Source: Pollutibacter soli
Lineage (GTDB): Bacteria > Bacteroidota > Bacteroidia > Chitinophagales > Chitinophagaceae
Assembly: GCA_029269725.1 (NCBI GenBank)
Contig: JARJHS010000001.1
Location: 620,001-684,000, forward strand
Length of the DNA stretch: 64,000 nt
Reading direction: 5' to 3'
Part shown: positions 37,103 to 45,838 of the stretch, one piece after another
How the letters are laid out: the number at the start of each line of letters is the position of its first letter
How positions within the stretch are numbered: position 1 is the first letter of the stretch
Program-made: the position numbers and the translations under genes
Notes under the pieces: model-generated
The model's input: only the letters and a program-made list of their open reading frames with translations
Told to the model about the DNA's origin: nothing
Database searches by the model: none

Positions 37103-37519
37103 TTACCATTGTTCAAGTCCGCTGAAAAAGAAGTTCCCTTCAATTTTGGCGTTTTCATCGCTGTCGCTGCCATGTACCGCATTTTTGCCAACACTTTCAG
37201 CATATAATTTACGGATGGTTCCTTCAGCTGCTTTTGCGGGATCAGTTGCCCCGATCAGTTTCCTGAAAGATTCAACAGCATTGTCACCTTCAAGAATAGC
37301 TGCTATGATCGGTCCGCTGCTCATGAATTCAACGAGTTCACCATAAAAGGGTCTTTCTTTATGAACCGCATAAAATTCTCCTGCTTTTTCTGCTGACAAC
37401 CAGGTTTTTTTAATGGCAACAATCCTGAATCCGGCTTTCTCGATCTGTTGGAGGATAGCACCTGAATTACCTTTTGAGAAGGCATCTGGCTTAATCATCG
37501 TAAAGGTTCTTTTTTGCAT
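37103..37519 (-). CDS. ndk: Nucleoside diphosphate kinase
   Basis: 138 residues, standard NDK size. It transfers the gamma phosphate between NTPs and NDPs through phospho-His. [28 protein letters not shown] is the N-terminal signature, and [12 protein letters not shown] holds the active-site His and the substrate-binding segment. I chose the ATG at 37519 because nine extra upstream residues would lie before the conserved [11 protein letters not shown] start. Its -7 element at 37544-37551 supports this. Confidence 0.97.
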   Translation of the reverse strand: MQKRTFTMIKPDAFSKGNSGAILQQIEKAGFRIVAIKKTWLSAEKAGEFYAVHKERPFYGELVEFMSSGPIIAAILEGDNAVESFRKLIGATDPAKAAEGTIRKLYAESVGKNAVHGSDSDENAKIEGNFFFSGLEQW

Positions 37520-37543
37520 ATTGATGTCTTTATATATGGGGCG

Positions 37544-37551
37544 CAAAGGTA
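37544..37551 (-). promoter_or_regulatory. -7 element of ndk
   Basis: On the minus strand TACCTTTG followed by CGCC lies 24 bases before the chosen ATG. The same 12-base string TACCTTTGCGCC occurs in the divergent promoter of the next gene. No TTG is evident at -33. Confidence 0.55.
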
Positions 37552-37623
37552 AAGGAATTTATGTGCCTGGTTAAAATATCCGGAATTCAATCTGAGCGGG
37601 AGCAATAATTAGAGGCAGATCAT

Positions 37624-37631
37624 TACCTTTG
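37624..37631 (+). promoter_or_regulatory. -7 element of the DHH phosphoesterase gene
   Basis: TACCTTTG followed by CGCC lies 10 bases before the ATG, implying a very short leader. No TTG is evident at -33. Confidence 0.55.
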
Positions 37632-37641
37632 CGCCTCGCAA

Positions 37642-38649
37642 ATGAAGCCTATCTACGAAATATTTCCCCTGCTGACATTGCCGCGCAAGGTCGTCATTAC
37701 AATGCATCAGAAGCCCGATCCCGATGCAATGGGCTCTTCTCTCGGATTGTATCATTTCCTGATTCAATTCGGGCATGAGGTTACAGTGATATCGCCAACC
37801 AATTGGGCCGACTTCCTGAAATGGATGCCCGGCTGCGATTCAGTACTTGATTATGAGGCCCAGAAGGAGAGAGCTGACCGTCTCCTGGAGGATGCCGACT
37901 GGCTTTTCTGCCTGGATTTCAATCATCTGCATCGCACCAAATGGATGGAGGCCAAAATCAAAACCATCAAGGCTGCAAAGATTTTACTCGATCACCACGA
38001 AGCTCCACAAACGGAATGTTTTGATTACGGGATCAGTATAATCCCAAAAAGTTCCACTGCGGAAATGATTTATGACTTTATTGTCGATTCCGGCCATGGA
38101 GACAGGATCAACACAGCGATCGCTGAATGTCTATATGCAGGTGTAATGTCGGATACCGGATCTTTCCGTTTCTCCGTGACTACTCCGAGCGTGCACCTGA
38201 TGGTAGCTGAACTGAAAAAACGCGGTCTGAACCATGCTATGGTGCATGAAGAGGTGTATGACAATTTCCTGGAGAACAGGCTTCGTTTTATTGGTCATGT
38301 TTTGCTGAACAGGATGCAGGTGTTTTATGAATTTAATACAGCACTGATAGCAATTCCCAAGACGGATCTCTTGAAATTCCACATACGCACAGGTGATACT
38401 GAAGGCCTGGTAAACTATCCATTGTCCATCCAGGGAATCAAAATGGCTGCTCTGCTCATCGACCGCGATGAAGAAAGAAGATGGTCTTTCAGAAGCAAAA
38501 GCGGTTTCGATTGTAACAGTTTCGCCCGGAAATATTTCAGCGGCGGCGGCCATTACAATGCTGCAGGAGGTCGCAGCCTCGATTCACTTGATGAAAACAT
38601 ACGTCAGTTCAAAGAAGCTATACAAGAAAACGCTTTACAATTACAATAA
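37642..38649 (+). CDS. nrnA: DHH/DHHA1 phosphoesterase (NrnA-type oligoribonuclease / pAp phosphatase)
   Basis: 335 residues. The DHH domain shows MHQKPDPDAMGSSLGL (motif I), LFCLDFNH (motif II) and ILLDHHE (DHH motif III). The DHHA1 part ends with FARKYFSGGGHYNAAGG, the GGGHxxAAG substrate loop. Manganese-dependent NrnA enzymes degrade short RNAs and remove the 3' phosphate from pAp. The cell location is cytoplasmic. The FKBP lipoprotein gene follows after seven bases, suggesting co-transcription. Confidence 0.92.
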   Translation: MKPIYEIFPLLTLPRKVVITMHQKPDPDAMGSSLGLYHFLIQFGHEVTVISPTNWADFLKWMPGCDSVLDYEAQKERADRLLEDADWLFCLDFNHLHRTKWMEAKIKTIKAAKILLDHHEAPQTECFDYGISIIPKSSTAEMIYDFIVDSGHGDRINTAIAECLYAGVMSDTGSFRFSVTTPSVHLMVAELKKRGLNHAMVHEEVYDNFLENRLRFIGHVLLNRMQVFYEFNTALIAIPKTDLLKFHIRTGDTEGLVNYPLSIQGIKMAALLIDRDEERRWSFRSKSGFDCNSFARKYFSGGGHYNAAGGRSLDSLDENIRQFKEAIQENALQLQ

Positions 38650-38656
38650 ACAAACA

Positions 38657-39589
38657 ATGAAAAAAACAATGCTGTTGCTGGCGGTTTTGTCGGCCATATG
38701 TATCGGATCGTGCAAGAACATCGGGTATGAGAAAACCAAGACTGGTCTTGAGTATAAAATCATTTCTGATGGGAAGGGAAAGGAACTGAAGAAAGGTGAC
38801 TATGTAAAATTCAATTACAAGATCACCCATGGCGATTCAGTTATTACCAGCAGCTACAATTTTGTTCCAGGATATGATGAGGTTGATTCAGTAGGTCGTT
38901 ACCATGATTTTTCTGAATTGCTTCCAATGATGAGGGTAGGGGACAGCGGCGTTTGTTTTCAATTGTATGATTCCCTGGCTACACGTGCACAAGGGCCTAT
39001 GCCCGGCTTTATGAAAAAAGGTGACAAGCTGAAAATGACTTTCAAAATTCTCGATGGTATTACCGGCAGAGAAGCTGCTATTGCAGATTACCAGAAAGAA
39101 ATGGAAAACTTCAAGGATCGTGACCTTGCGAAGATTGAAAAATACCTCGCTGCTAATAAAATCAATGCACAGAAAGTAAATAATACAGTGTTTGTTGAGA
39201 TCCAGAATAAAGGCACTGGTATAGCAGCTGATTCCGGTAAAATGGTGGGTATTAAATACAACTGTTATAACTACGACGGTCAGTATTTTGATTCGAATAT
39301 CGACAGCACTAAACAGATTAATAAACATGGAATGGAACCGTTCTATTTTGTGGCGAAACAGCAGGGTGCTGTTGCCGGAATTCTCGATGGTATAACCGTA
39401 TTCAACCAGGGTGGAAAAGGAAGAATTTTTGTTCCTTCTCTTCTTGCCTATGGTCCGCAGGGAAGTCCTCCTTCAATCAAGCCAAATGAAAATTTGATTT
39501 TTGACATCGAGGTAGTGGACGTAAAGGATGCGCCTCAGCGTCAGCCGCAGTTCCAGATGCCGCAACCGCAGCCACAGGAAAAAGAATAA
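38657..39589 (+). CDS. FKBP-type peptidyl-prolyl isomerase lipoprotein
   Basis: 310 residues from the ATG at 38657; in-frame upstream starts lie inside nrnA and precede no signal. The lipobox CIGSC-K puts the lipidated Cys at residue 19. A first, diverged FKBP-like domain spans about 30-140 (GLEYKIISDGKGKELKKGDYVKFNYKI). A second, C-terminal FKBP domain at about 180-290 has VGIKYNCYNYDGQYFDSNID, GILDGITVFNQGGKGRIFVPSLLAYGPQG and PNENLIFDIEVVDV. A Gln/Pro tail ends the protein. It is probably a periplasmic-facing folding helper. Confidence 0.92.
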   Translation: MKKTMLLLAVLSAICIGSCKNIGYEKTKTGLEYKIISDGKGKELKKGDYVKFNYKITHGDSVITSSYNFVPGYDEVDSVGRYHDFSELLPMMRVGDSGVCFQLYDSLATRAQGPMPGFMKKGDKLKMTFKILDGITGREAAIADYQKEMENFKDRDLAKIEKYLAANKINAQKVNNTVFVEIQNKGTGIAADSGKMVGIKYNCYNYDGQYFDSNIDSTKQINKHGMEPFYFVAKQQGAVAGILDGITVFNQGGKGRIFVPSLLAYGPQGSPPSIKPNENLIFDIEVVDVKDAPQRQPQFQMPQPQPQEKE

Positions 39590-39609
39590 AAGTCGTAACA
39601 TAATATAAA

Positions 39610-39640
39610 AAGACCTGCCTCTGCTGATGCAGGTCTTTCT
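39610..39640 (+). terminator. Terminator after the FKBP gene
   Basis: Stem AAGACCTGC / GCAGGTCTT with a 10-base loop, followed by TCTATTT, lies 20 bases after the stop. Confidence 0.78.
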
Positions 39641-39685
39641 ATTTGCGGCCTGCTGTCTGATGTGCGGACCCCATTCAATGTTGAA

Positions 39686-39859
39686 TTACAAAGGTGATCT
39701 GTTATCAGCATCTCCACGGATTTGAAACTCAAGGCGTGAAATTCCTTGCACCAGTTTACTCAGCTTTCTGTTAAAATTCTCATCCCTGATGCTGAGTTTC
39801 TGCAAAAGCAGCGGTTCAACCAACAACGCACAACGATGAACGAAGAATGCCTCAAGTTC
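39686..39859 (-). pseudogene. Possible small gene or gene remnant downstream of folP
   Basis: Fifty-seven sense codons followed by TAA form a protein-like frame with no canonical start near its 5' end; a TGA stop precedes it directly. The peptide (ELEAFFVHRCALLVEPLLLQ, then NRKLSKLVQGISRLEFQI) has the composition of a real helical protein. An in-frame TTG lies at its 12th codon. It lies 18 bases downstream of folP on the same strand. It could be a remnant, a frameshifted gene or coincidence. Confidence 0.3.
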
Positions 39860-39877
39860 TCACTTAATCAGCAATCC

Positions 39878-40705
39878 CTAGTTAATCAGATGTGATACCA
39901 GTTTTACAGCTTCCACAGCCTCTTTTACATCGTGTACTCTGAGGATGGCTGCTTTTTTCAACAAGGCAATTGTGTTCAGCACCGTGGTTCCATTCAATGA
40001 TTCTTCTGCAGTTATTCCCAGCGTTTTGTAAATGGTTGACTTACGCGATAAGCCTACGAGCACGGGTACTCGCAACACCTGCAACCGGTCAAGTTTGCTT
40101 AACAATTCAAAATTCTGATCAGGATTTTTTCCGAAGCCAAAGCCCGGATCAGCAATAACATCCACAATTCCAGCTTTTCGGCAAGCACTGATTCGTTGTG
40201 CAAGAAAACCAGTAACATCATTGGTAACATCGCCATAAAAATTCAAAGTGTTCATAGTTTGCGGAGTTCCTGGCATATGCATGCATATGTAGGGAACATG
40301 TAAACCGGAAACTGTTTCCAGCATATCTCTGTCAATTGTACCACCACTTACGTCGTTCACTATTAATGCCCCGGCTTCAATTGACCGGGAGGCTACCTCA
40401 GCATAAAAACTATCGACAGAAATAACAACACGCGGGATTTTTTCAGATATGAGTTCTATTGATGGAATTAAACGTCTGAGTTCTTCTTTAGCCGATATCA
40501 GGTCACTGGCGGGTCTGGTGCTTTGCGCGCCAATGTCAAGGATATCTGCACCCTCGGCCAGCATTTGTTCAGCTTTTTTCAAAACAAGATCAGGATTGTC
40601 AAAGCGACTGTGACTATAAAAAGAGTCAGGCGTGATATTAATAATCCCCATCACCAAAGGCCGGTTGACCTTCCATAATCTTCCCTTTAAATTGAGCGAG
40701 TACAT
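39878..40705 (-). CDS. folP: Dihydropteroate synthase
   Basis: 275 residues, TIM-barrel size. MGIINITPDSFYSHSR near residue 19 is the first pterin-site signature, and DILDIGAQSTRPAS near 55 the second. The later VDSF, NDVSGG, DPGFGFGKN and GLSRKST segments complete the active site. It joins p-aminobenzoate to dihydropterin diphosphate in folate synthesis and is the sulfonamide target. It is divergent from the DUF1599 gene. Confidence 0.97.
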   Translation of the reverse strand: MYSLNLKGRLWKVNRPLVMGIINITPDSFYSHSRFDNPDLVLKKAEQMLAEGADILDIGAQSTRPASDLISAKEELRRLIPSIELISEKIPRVVISVDSFYAEVASRSIEAGALIVNDVSGGTIDRDMLETVSGLHVPYICMHMPGTPQTMNTLNFYGDVTNDVTGFLAQRISACRKAGIVDVIADPGFGFGKNPDQNFELLSKLDRLQVLRVPVLVGLSRKSTIYKTLGITAEESLNGTTVLNTIALLKKAAILRVHDVKEAVEAVKLVSHLIN

Positions 40706-40796
40706 TATCCCGAGTTCGTTATTTTTGACGATAAAGATAAGACCAGGCGGCTACTGCCACGATTTGTTTTCCGGCCCGTGGTTTTCAACAATCCAG

Positions 40797-41351
40797 ATGA
40801 TGAGTAATACTGAATCGCAATACAACAAGGCGCTGAATTCCTGCATGGATATTTTTTTAAAGAAGACAAAAGACTACGGAACGTCATGGCGGGTACTCCG
40901 ACCGATCTCAATTACCGATCAGATTTTTATAAAAGCCAGGCGGATACGGACTTTGCAGGAAGTGAAAGAAAGAAAAGTGGGTGACGATATTCATTCCGAA
41001 TTCATAGCTATAGTGAACTACGGAATCATTGGGTTGATTCAACTGGCAATAGGCACTGATCAGATCGAAGAAGTGCCCGCAGCCGAAGCAGAAAGATTAT
41101 ATCGTACTTATGCGGGGGAGGTACGAAATGTTATGCTTGCAAAAAATCATGATTATGGCGAAGCCTGGCGGGATATGAGCCAGGAAAGTTTTACAGACCT
41201 CATCCTGATGAAACTTCAACGTATCCGACAGATTCTTGCAAACGATGGACGTACTTTGATCAGTGAAGGTGTCGATTCGAACTTTACTGACATCATTAAT
41301 TATGCATTGTTCGCGTTGATCCTGATCGGAGAAGGAAAACATACAAACTGA
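40797..41351 (+). CDS. DUF1599 (nucleotide-modification-associated) protein with two repeats
   Basis: 184 residues. Two copies of the same module are visible: KDYGTSWRVLRPISITDQIFIKARRI at about 22-47 and HDYGEAWRDMSQESFTDLILMKLQRI at about 115-140. Each is followed by an acidic strand-helix (IHSEFIAIVNYGIIGLIQL / VDSNFTDIINYALFALILI). The family is conserved in Bacteroidota next to folP and DoxX genes; its biochemical role is not known to me. The ATG at 40797 (or 40800) is preferred over frames opening inside folP. Confidence 0.85.
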   Translation: MMSNTESQYNKALNSCMDIFLKKTKDYGTSWRVLRPISITDQIFIKARRIRTLQEVKERKVGDDIHSEFIAIVNYGIIGLIQLAIGTDQIEEVPAAEAERLYRTYAGEVRNVMLAKNHDYGEAWRDMSQESFTDLILMKLQRIRQILANDGRTLISEGVDSNFTDIINYALFALILIGEGKHTN

Positions 41352-41396
41352 CAAATTCAATATCAATCATCATTTGAAAACCAAACCTGTCCTGAA

Positions 41397-42524
41397 ATGA
41401 GAATCGTTTTATTTCTGTCGAGACTGATCACTGGCGTACTGTTTATTTTCAGCGGGCTGATCAAAGCCAATGATCCCCTGGGATTGAGTTATAAAATGCA
41501 GGAATTTTTTGAAGTGTGGGGATGGGATTCTTTTAATGATTTTACTCTTGCACTATCTGTTTTGATGATCGCATTTGAAATAATTGCCGGTGTAGCCGTA
41601 CTGGTGGGATGGAGGTTCAGGTTGTTTGCATGGTTATTATTATTGTTGATTTTATTCTTTACATTCCTTACCGGTTACGCCTTACTGTCTGGTAAAATCC
41701 GGGAGTGTGGTTGTTTCGGCGATTGCATAAAACTGACAGCGAAGGAATCATTTATAAAAGATCTGATACTAACCGCGCTAATCTTTGTACTATTTTATTA
41801 CCGTGATAAAGTAAAGCCTTCATTGACCTCAAAAGCTTCCTTTGTAATTCTTACAGCAACGACGCTTTTTTCATTCCTCATCCAGTTATATGTTCTTCGT
41901 CATTTGCCGATTCTTGATTGTTTGCCATTCCGCAAAGGAAGCAACCTTGCTGAAAATATGAAGATACCTCCAGGCTCAATTCCGGACAGTACGGTGATTC
42001 AGTTTGTCTATGAGAAAGATTCGAAACAGGTTGAATTCGACGCTGATCATTTCCCGGAAGATTTTAATGATTCGGCATATAAGTTCGTTAAGCGTTATGA
42101 CAAAGTTGTACGAAAAGGAAATGCGCAGCCGCCGATAAAAGATTTTGTAATGATCACCGAAAGCGGTAATGATACTACGCAGGCGATACTGACACAACCA
42201 GGAAAGATGGCTGTTTTGTTTATAAAGACTCCACCGGCAGAACCTAAAGCATGGAAGTTTGGAGAAAATCTACAGCAAATTGCAACGGCGATAAAATCAG
42301 CACAGATTCCTGTAATTGTTGTAACTGCTGATGCAACTGCAACACAGAACGGACTTAGCTACTGGAAGCTGCAGGATCTAAAGGTGCTGAAGGGCGATCT
42401 GGTAGCAATAAAAACTGCGGCAAGAACAGATCCGGCTCTTTATTTGCTCGATCAAGGAACAGTAATGCATAAGTGGTCATGGGCTGATTTTAAGGATGCT
42501 GCAAAATCACTTGGTAATAAATAA
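41397..42524 (+). CDS. DoxX/MauE-like membrane protein with C-terminal soluble domain (BT_3928-like)
   Basis: 375 residues. Four membrane helices fill the first 160 residues. The sequence begins LSRLITGVLFIFSGLIKANDPLGLSYKMQEFFEVWG, the DoxX signature, and RECGCFGDCIKLTAKESF carries the CxCxxxC cysteines seen in DoxX/MauE relatives. From about 190 on there is a soluble thioredoxin-like domain without an obvious CxxC. The role may involve electron or disulfide exchange at the membrane. It lies 45 bases after the DUF1599 gene. Confidence 0.87.
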   Translation: MRIVLFLSRLITGVLFIFSGLIKANDPLGLSYKMQEFFEVWGWDSFNDFTLALSVLMIAFEIIAGVAVLVGWRFRLFAWLLLLLILFFTFLTGYALLSGKIRECGCFGDCIKLTAKESFIKDLILTALIFVLFYYRDKVKPSLTSKASFVILTATTLFSFLIQLYVLRHLPILDCLPFRKGSNLAENMKIPPGSIPDSTVIQFVYEKDSKQVEFDADHFPEDFNDSAYKFVKRYDKVVRKGNAQPPIKDFVMITESGNDTTQAILTQPGKMAVLFIKTPPAEPKAWKFGENLQQIATAIKSAQIPVIVVTADATATQNGLSYWKLQDLKVLKGDLVAIKTAARTDPALYLLDQGTVMHKWSWADFKDAAKSLGNK

Positions 42525-42547
42525 CTGTTGGGCATAACCGTAATGAA

Positions 42548-43594
42548 TTGATTCCGTTTCTACTAAAAAAACTATTCTATGCTATCCTGGTGATGCTGGG
42601 GGTTGTGGTGTTTGTGTTTGTTTTATTCCAGGGTATCGGTGATCCGGCGAGGATGATACTTGGGCAGACAGGGGATTCTGCGACATTAAAAAATATCCGC
42701 AAGGAACTGTATCTGGATCAACCCCGGCATCTGCAATTCCTGTATTATGTGAATGACATATCACCAATTGGTATTCATTCTGCAGCTGAAATAAAGGAAA
42801 AACCTCTCCAGGGATTTTTTATCGGTGGAGAAAAAAAAATCGGCATAAAAATTCCCTATCTCCGGCGGTCTTATCAATCAAAAAAACAGGTAGGAAATAT
42901 TTTAATCGATGTATTACCCGGAACCCTTATTCTCGCTACTGCAGCCATGATCATCGCAATGCTGGCAGGTATACCTCTGGGTGTTTTTGCTGCGGTAAGA
43001 AAGGGTACATGGATTGATCGTACTGCTATACTCAGCAGCATTGCAGGAATATCGGCTCCGTCATTTTTTGTCGGAATAATTCTCGCTTATCTTTTTGGTT
43101 TTCTTCTATCGAAATACACAGGTCTTCATATGACCGGCAGTCTTTACGATGAAGATCCTTTTGATGGAAGGGTTTTGCAGTTAAGAAACCTTGTTCTACC
43201 TGCGATAACCCTCGGTATCAGGCCATTGGCAATCATCACCCAGCTGACAAGAAGCGCTATGCTGGACACGTTGAACCAGGATTTTATCCGGACTGCAAAA
43301 GCAAAAGGTTTAAAAGAGAGAACGATCATTTTCAGGCATGCTTTACCAAATGCACTCAACCCTGTGATCACGGCGGCAACGGGCTGGTTCGCCGAACTTC
43401 TTGCAGGCGCATTTTTCGTAGAGTATATATTCGGTTGGAAAGGGCTTGGTAAAACAACCGTAGACGCTTTGGAGAAACTGGATTATCCCGTGGTGATGGG
43501 CAGCATCCTCCTTACAGCAGCGATTTTTGTTATCATCAATTTCCTGGCAGATCTGCTCTACCGGGTGGTTGACCCGAGGGTAAAATCTGGATAA
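42548..43594 (+). CDS. DppB/OppB-type ABC transporter permease
   Basis: 348 residues with about six membrane helices. The N-terminal LLKKLFYAILVMLGVVVFVFVLFQGIGDPARMILG is the typical start of the OppB/DppB family. The C-terminal ARSAMLDTLNQDFIRTAKAKGLKERTIIFRHALPNALNPVIT-like region holds the EAA loop that contacts the ATPase. The start is TTG at 42548, since an upstream ATG is closed immediately. The matching second permease, ATPases and binding protein are not nearby, so the partners must be encoded elsewhere. Confidence 0.93.
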   Translation: MIPFLLKKLFYAILVMLGVVVFVFVLFQGIGDPARMILGQTGDSATLKNIRKELYLDQPRHLQFLYYVNDISPIGIHSAAEIKEKPLQGFFIGGEKKIGIKIPYLRRSYQSKKQVGNILIDVLPGTLILATAAMIIAMLAGIPLGVFAAVRKGTWIDRTAILSSIAGISAPSFFVGIILAYLFGFLLSKYTGLHMTGSLYDEDPFDGRVLQLRNLVLPAITLGIRPLAIITQLTRSAMLDTLNQDFIRTAKAKGLKERTIIFRHALPNALNPVITAATGWFAELLAGAFFVEYIFGWKGLGKTTVDALEKLDYPVVMGSILLTAAIFVIINFLADLLYRVVDPRVKSG

Positions 43595-43670
43595 ATTGCT
43601 TTTCCGTAAAGGATAAATTTTGTAAATTGAATTAACAGCTAAAACCTGATTCTTCAACAAAATTGCCAAA

Positions 43671-44105
43671 ATGAAAAAAGTTTCTGACATCTTTAAAAGG
43701 AAAGGACTGAGCAACATTTCAGTAACCCCTGATACCCTCGTGCTGGAAGCACTCCGTACAATGGCTGAAAAAAATATCGGTTCAGTCGTGGTGATGGAAA
43801 AGGATAGCTACCTGGGGCTGTTCACCGAACGTGACTATGCCCGTAAAGTGATACTTCATGGTAAAAGTTCCAGCGAGCTAAGGGTAGGCGAGATTATGTC
43901 GGAATATCTTCCCCGCGTTGGCCCGGACAGTTCTTTGGAGGATTGTATGGAGATTATGACCAATCATAATATCCGTTACATTCCTGTTTTTTCGGGAACA
44001 GAATATGTCGGTATCATTTCCATTATTGACGTTGTTAAAGAAACCATGCTCGCACAGAAAGACCAGATTGAGCAATTACAACATTATATTCACGCTTCAG
44101 TATAG
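43671..44105 (+). CDS. CBS-domain pair protein
   Basis: 144 residues consisting almost wholly of two CBS domains, at about 10-65 (VTPDTLVLEALRTMAEKNIGSVVVME, YLGLFTERDYARKVILHG) and 75-130 (VGPDSSLEDCMEIMTNHNIRYIPVFSG, YVGIISIIDVVKETM). Stand-alone pairs bind adenosine nucleotides and act as sensors. The partner is unknown. It has its own terminator. Confidence 0.93.
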   Translation: MKKVSDIFKRKGLSNISVTPDTLVLEALRTMAEKNIGSVVVMEKDSYLGLFTERDYARKVILHGKSSSELRVGEIMSEYLPRVGPDSSLEDCMEIMTNHNIRYIPVFSGTEYVGIISIIDVVKETMLAQKDQIEQLQHYIHASV

Positions 44106-44122
44106 CATGTAAGGAAATAAGA

Positions 44123-44152
44123 AAAACCTTCCCCATTTCCGGAAGGTTTTTT
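44123..44152. terminator. Bidirectional terminator between the CBS gene and dciA
   Basis: A 10-bp stem (AAAACCTTCC / GGAAGGTTTT) with an 8-base loop is flanked by A and T runs, between convergent genes. Confidence 0.88.
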
Positions 44153-44178
44153 TATTCGGATGTGTTGATATCATCTGA

Positions 44179-44463
44179 TTACCTGATTACCACTTCATGG
44201 ATCACATTTTCACCCAGAGCTTCATTCACTCTTTTTATGATCTGGCTTTTCTGATAAGTCAGTTCGTTTTTCAGTGGAGCGACTGTAGTTGAGATAAACA
44301 AAGTGCCCTGTACAATCTGAATCTTATCAGTATACCTGGCAATGGTTTTCCCCATGATTTCCCCCCAAACATCCTCAATTTTATATGAACGCACTTTACT
44401 GTCCAGGCGGCTTTTCCTGAGGTAAAGGTTGATGGCATCTTTTAGTGAAAGTTCTGAAGGCAT
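44179..44463 (-). CDS. dciA: DUF721/DciA family protein
   Basis: 94 residues, the size of the DUF721 core: LSLKDAINLYLRKSRLDSKVRSYKIEDVWGEIMGKTIARYTDKIQIVQGTLFI ... PLKNELTYQKSQIIKRVNEALG (given in part). DciA homologues help load the replicative helicase DnaB in bacteria lacking DnaC/DnaI. Placement directly after recF, with a 33-base gap, supports a replication or repair role. The functional assignment is by family. Confidence 0.85.
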   Translation of the reverse strand: MPSELSLKDAINLYLRKSRLDSKVRSYKIEDVWGEIMGKTIARYTDKIQIVQGTLFISTTVAPLKNELTYQKSQIIKRVNEALGENVIHEVVIR

Positions 44464-44496
44464 GAATAAATTTGAATGAAGGTCCGAAAAATAAAA

Positions 44497-45582
44497 CTAT
44501 TCCAGTATTATCAACTGGTACTCAATTTTGAATTTATTCATTATTGATCTGATTCTTTCCTGGTGTGTATCTGTTAGAAAAACCTGACCTTCATTTTTCT
44601 CACAAACCCAATGCAAAAGATTCATCATTCTTTGTTCATCGAGTTTTTCAAAGATATCATCCAGCAGAAGCAACGGTGAAAAGCCTTTCATAGCCTTTAG
44701 CGTTTCGAACTCAGCCAGCTTTAAAGCAAAGAGCAAGCTTTTTCTTTGTCCCTGCGAAGCCACCATTTTAAACGGAAATTCACCCAGGAATATTTCCAGG
44801 TCGTCCCGATGCACACCACTGGAAGTTCTTTGCAATGCAAGATCTTTTGAACGATTTGTTTTCAGGACCTGCTCAAAAGAATGTTCCGTTAAAACCGAAC
44901 GATAAGAAATACTGATCTTCTCATTTCCACCGGAAATATTTTGATAGTATTGACTGGTTCCCGAGATGAACTCAGCACTAAAATTTTTTCTGAATAGAAA
45001 AATAGCATTGCCATGATTTATCAATTGCTCATCAAGAACATCCAGTAATCCGGAATCGTTCATTACTCCTTCAGACATTCGCTTCAAAAGGCTGTTTCTT
45101 TCAGTCAGCAATTTGCCGTAACGGATCAGGTGCTCGAGATATTCCCGGTAAAGCTGAGAAAGCAGGGTATCAATGAATCGTCGCCGCTCCTCGCTGCTAC
45201 CGGAAATGAGTTCGATATCATCGGGAGTGATCATTACAGCAGGGTAATGACCGATATGCCCGGAAAAACGCGTGATGGATTCGTTATCAACTTGAAACTC
45301 TTTTTTTCCGCTTTCCCGCAAAATACACACGGTTGAATGATGTTGCCCATCACGGTTCCACCGGCCATCAATCCTGAAACCGGCACTGTCGATCCTTACG
45401 GATGAACTATCTGTTCTTCCTGAATAACTCCGTGTAAAACACAGGTAATAGATGGCATCGAGGATATTTGTTTTCCCGACACCATTGGGTCCGCAGAATG
45501 CCGTAATTCTTCCCGGAAACCCGAAAGAGACCTTGTCATAATTACGGAATTGAGTAAGGCTGATATGTTCTAAGTGGAGCAA
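44497..45582 (-). CDS. recF: DNA replication and repair protein RecF
   Basis: 361 residues, normal size. The Walker A motif GPNGVGKTNILDAIYYL is near residue 31 after the typical start HLEHISLTQFRNYDKVSF. The ABC-like signature region near 275 (VASQGQRKSLLFALKLAE) and Walker B LLLLDDIFEKLDEQRM near 310 are present. It loads RecA at single-strand gaps with RecO and RecR. It is divergent from pdhA and followed by dciA. Confidence 0.96.
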   Translation of the reverse strand: MLHLEHISLTQFRNYDKVSFGFPGRITAFCGPNGVGKTNILDAIYYLCFTRSYSGRTDSSSVRIDSAGFRIDGRWNRDGQHHSTVCILRESGKKEFQVDNESITRFSGHIGHYPAVMITPDDIELISGSSEERRRFIDTLLSQLYREYLEHLIRYGKLLTERNSLLKRMSEGVMNDSGLLDVLDEQLINHGNAIFLFRKNFSAEFISGTSQYYQNISGGNEKISISYRSVLTEHSFEQVLKTNRSKDLALQRTSSGVHRDDLEIFLGEFPFKMVASQGQRKSLLFALKLAEFETLKAMKGFSPLLLLDDIFEKLDEQRMMNLLHWVCEKNEGQVFLTDTHQERIRSIMNKFKIEYQLIILE

Positions 45583-45787
45583 GAGTAAATTATTGGCAAA
45601 CTTAAGCTTTCTGAAAGCTCATTTTAAGCGGTATACTTCAACAGTTTTCGATCTGAAATTTCAAACGATTCAGGATCAGATCAATGGTTTTTCTAATAAC
45701 ACGGGAAATACATGGTTATCTAACCGGTTACCGGGAAAAACAATGTCTGAATTAGTGGAAATTCTTATGTCAGACAGCATTTTATCC

Positions 45788-45820
45788 TTGTGCAGGATTG
45801 CCTTTTTCATCCTATATTTG
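45788..45820 (+). promoter_or_regulatory. Promoter of pdhA
   Basis: TTG at 45788-45790 and TATATTTG at 45813-45820 are 22 bases apart. Transcription would begin about 7 bases later, just before the GTG at 45839. This decides against a start further upstream. Confidence 0.62.
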
Positions 45821-45838
45821 CCCCTCAAAATCAAATCT

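Noticed and set aside
45593-45838. N-terminal extension of pdhA
   Set aside because: Not similar to E1 alpha proteins and contains the promoter; treated as untranslated.
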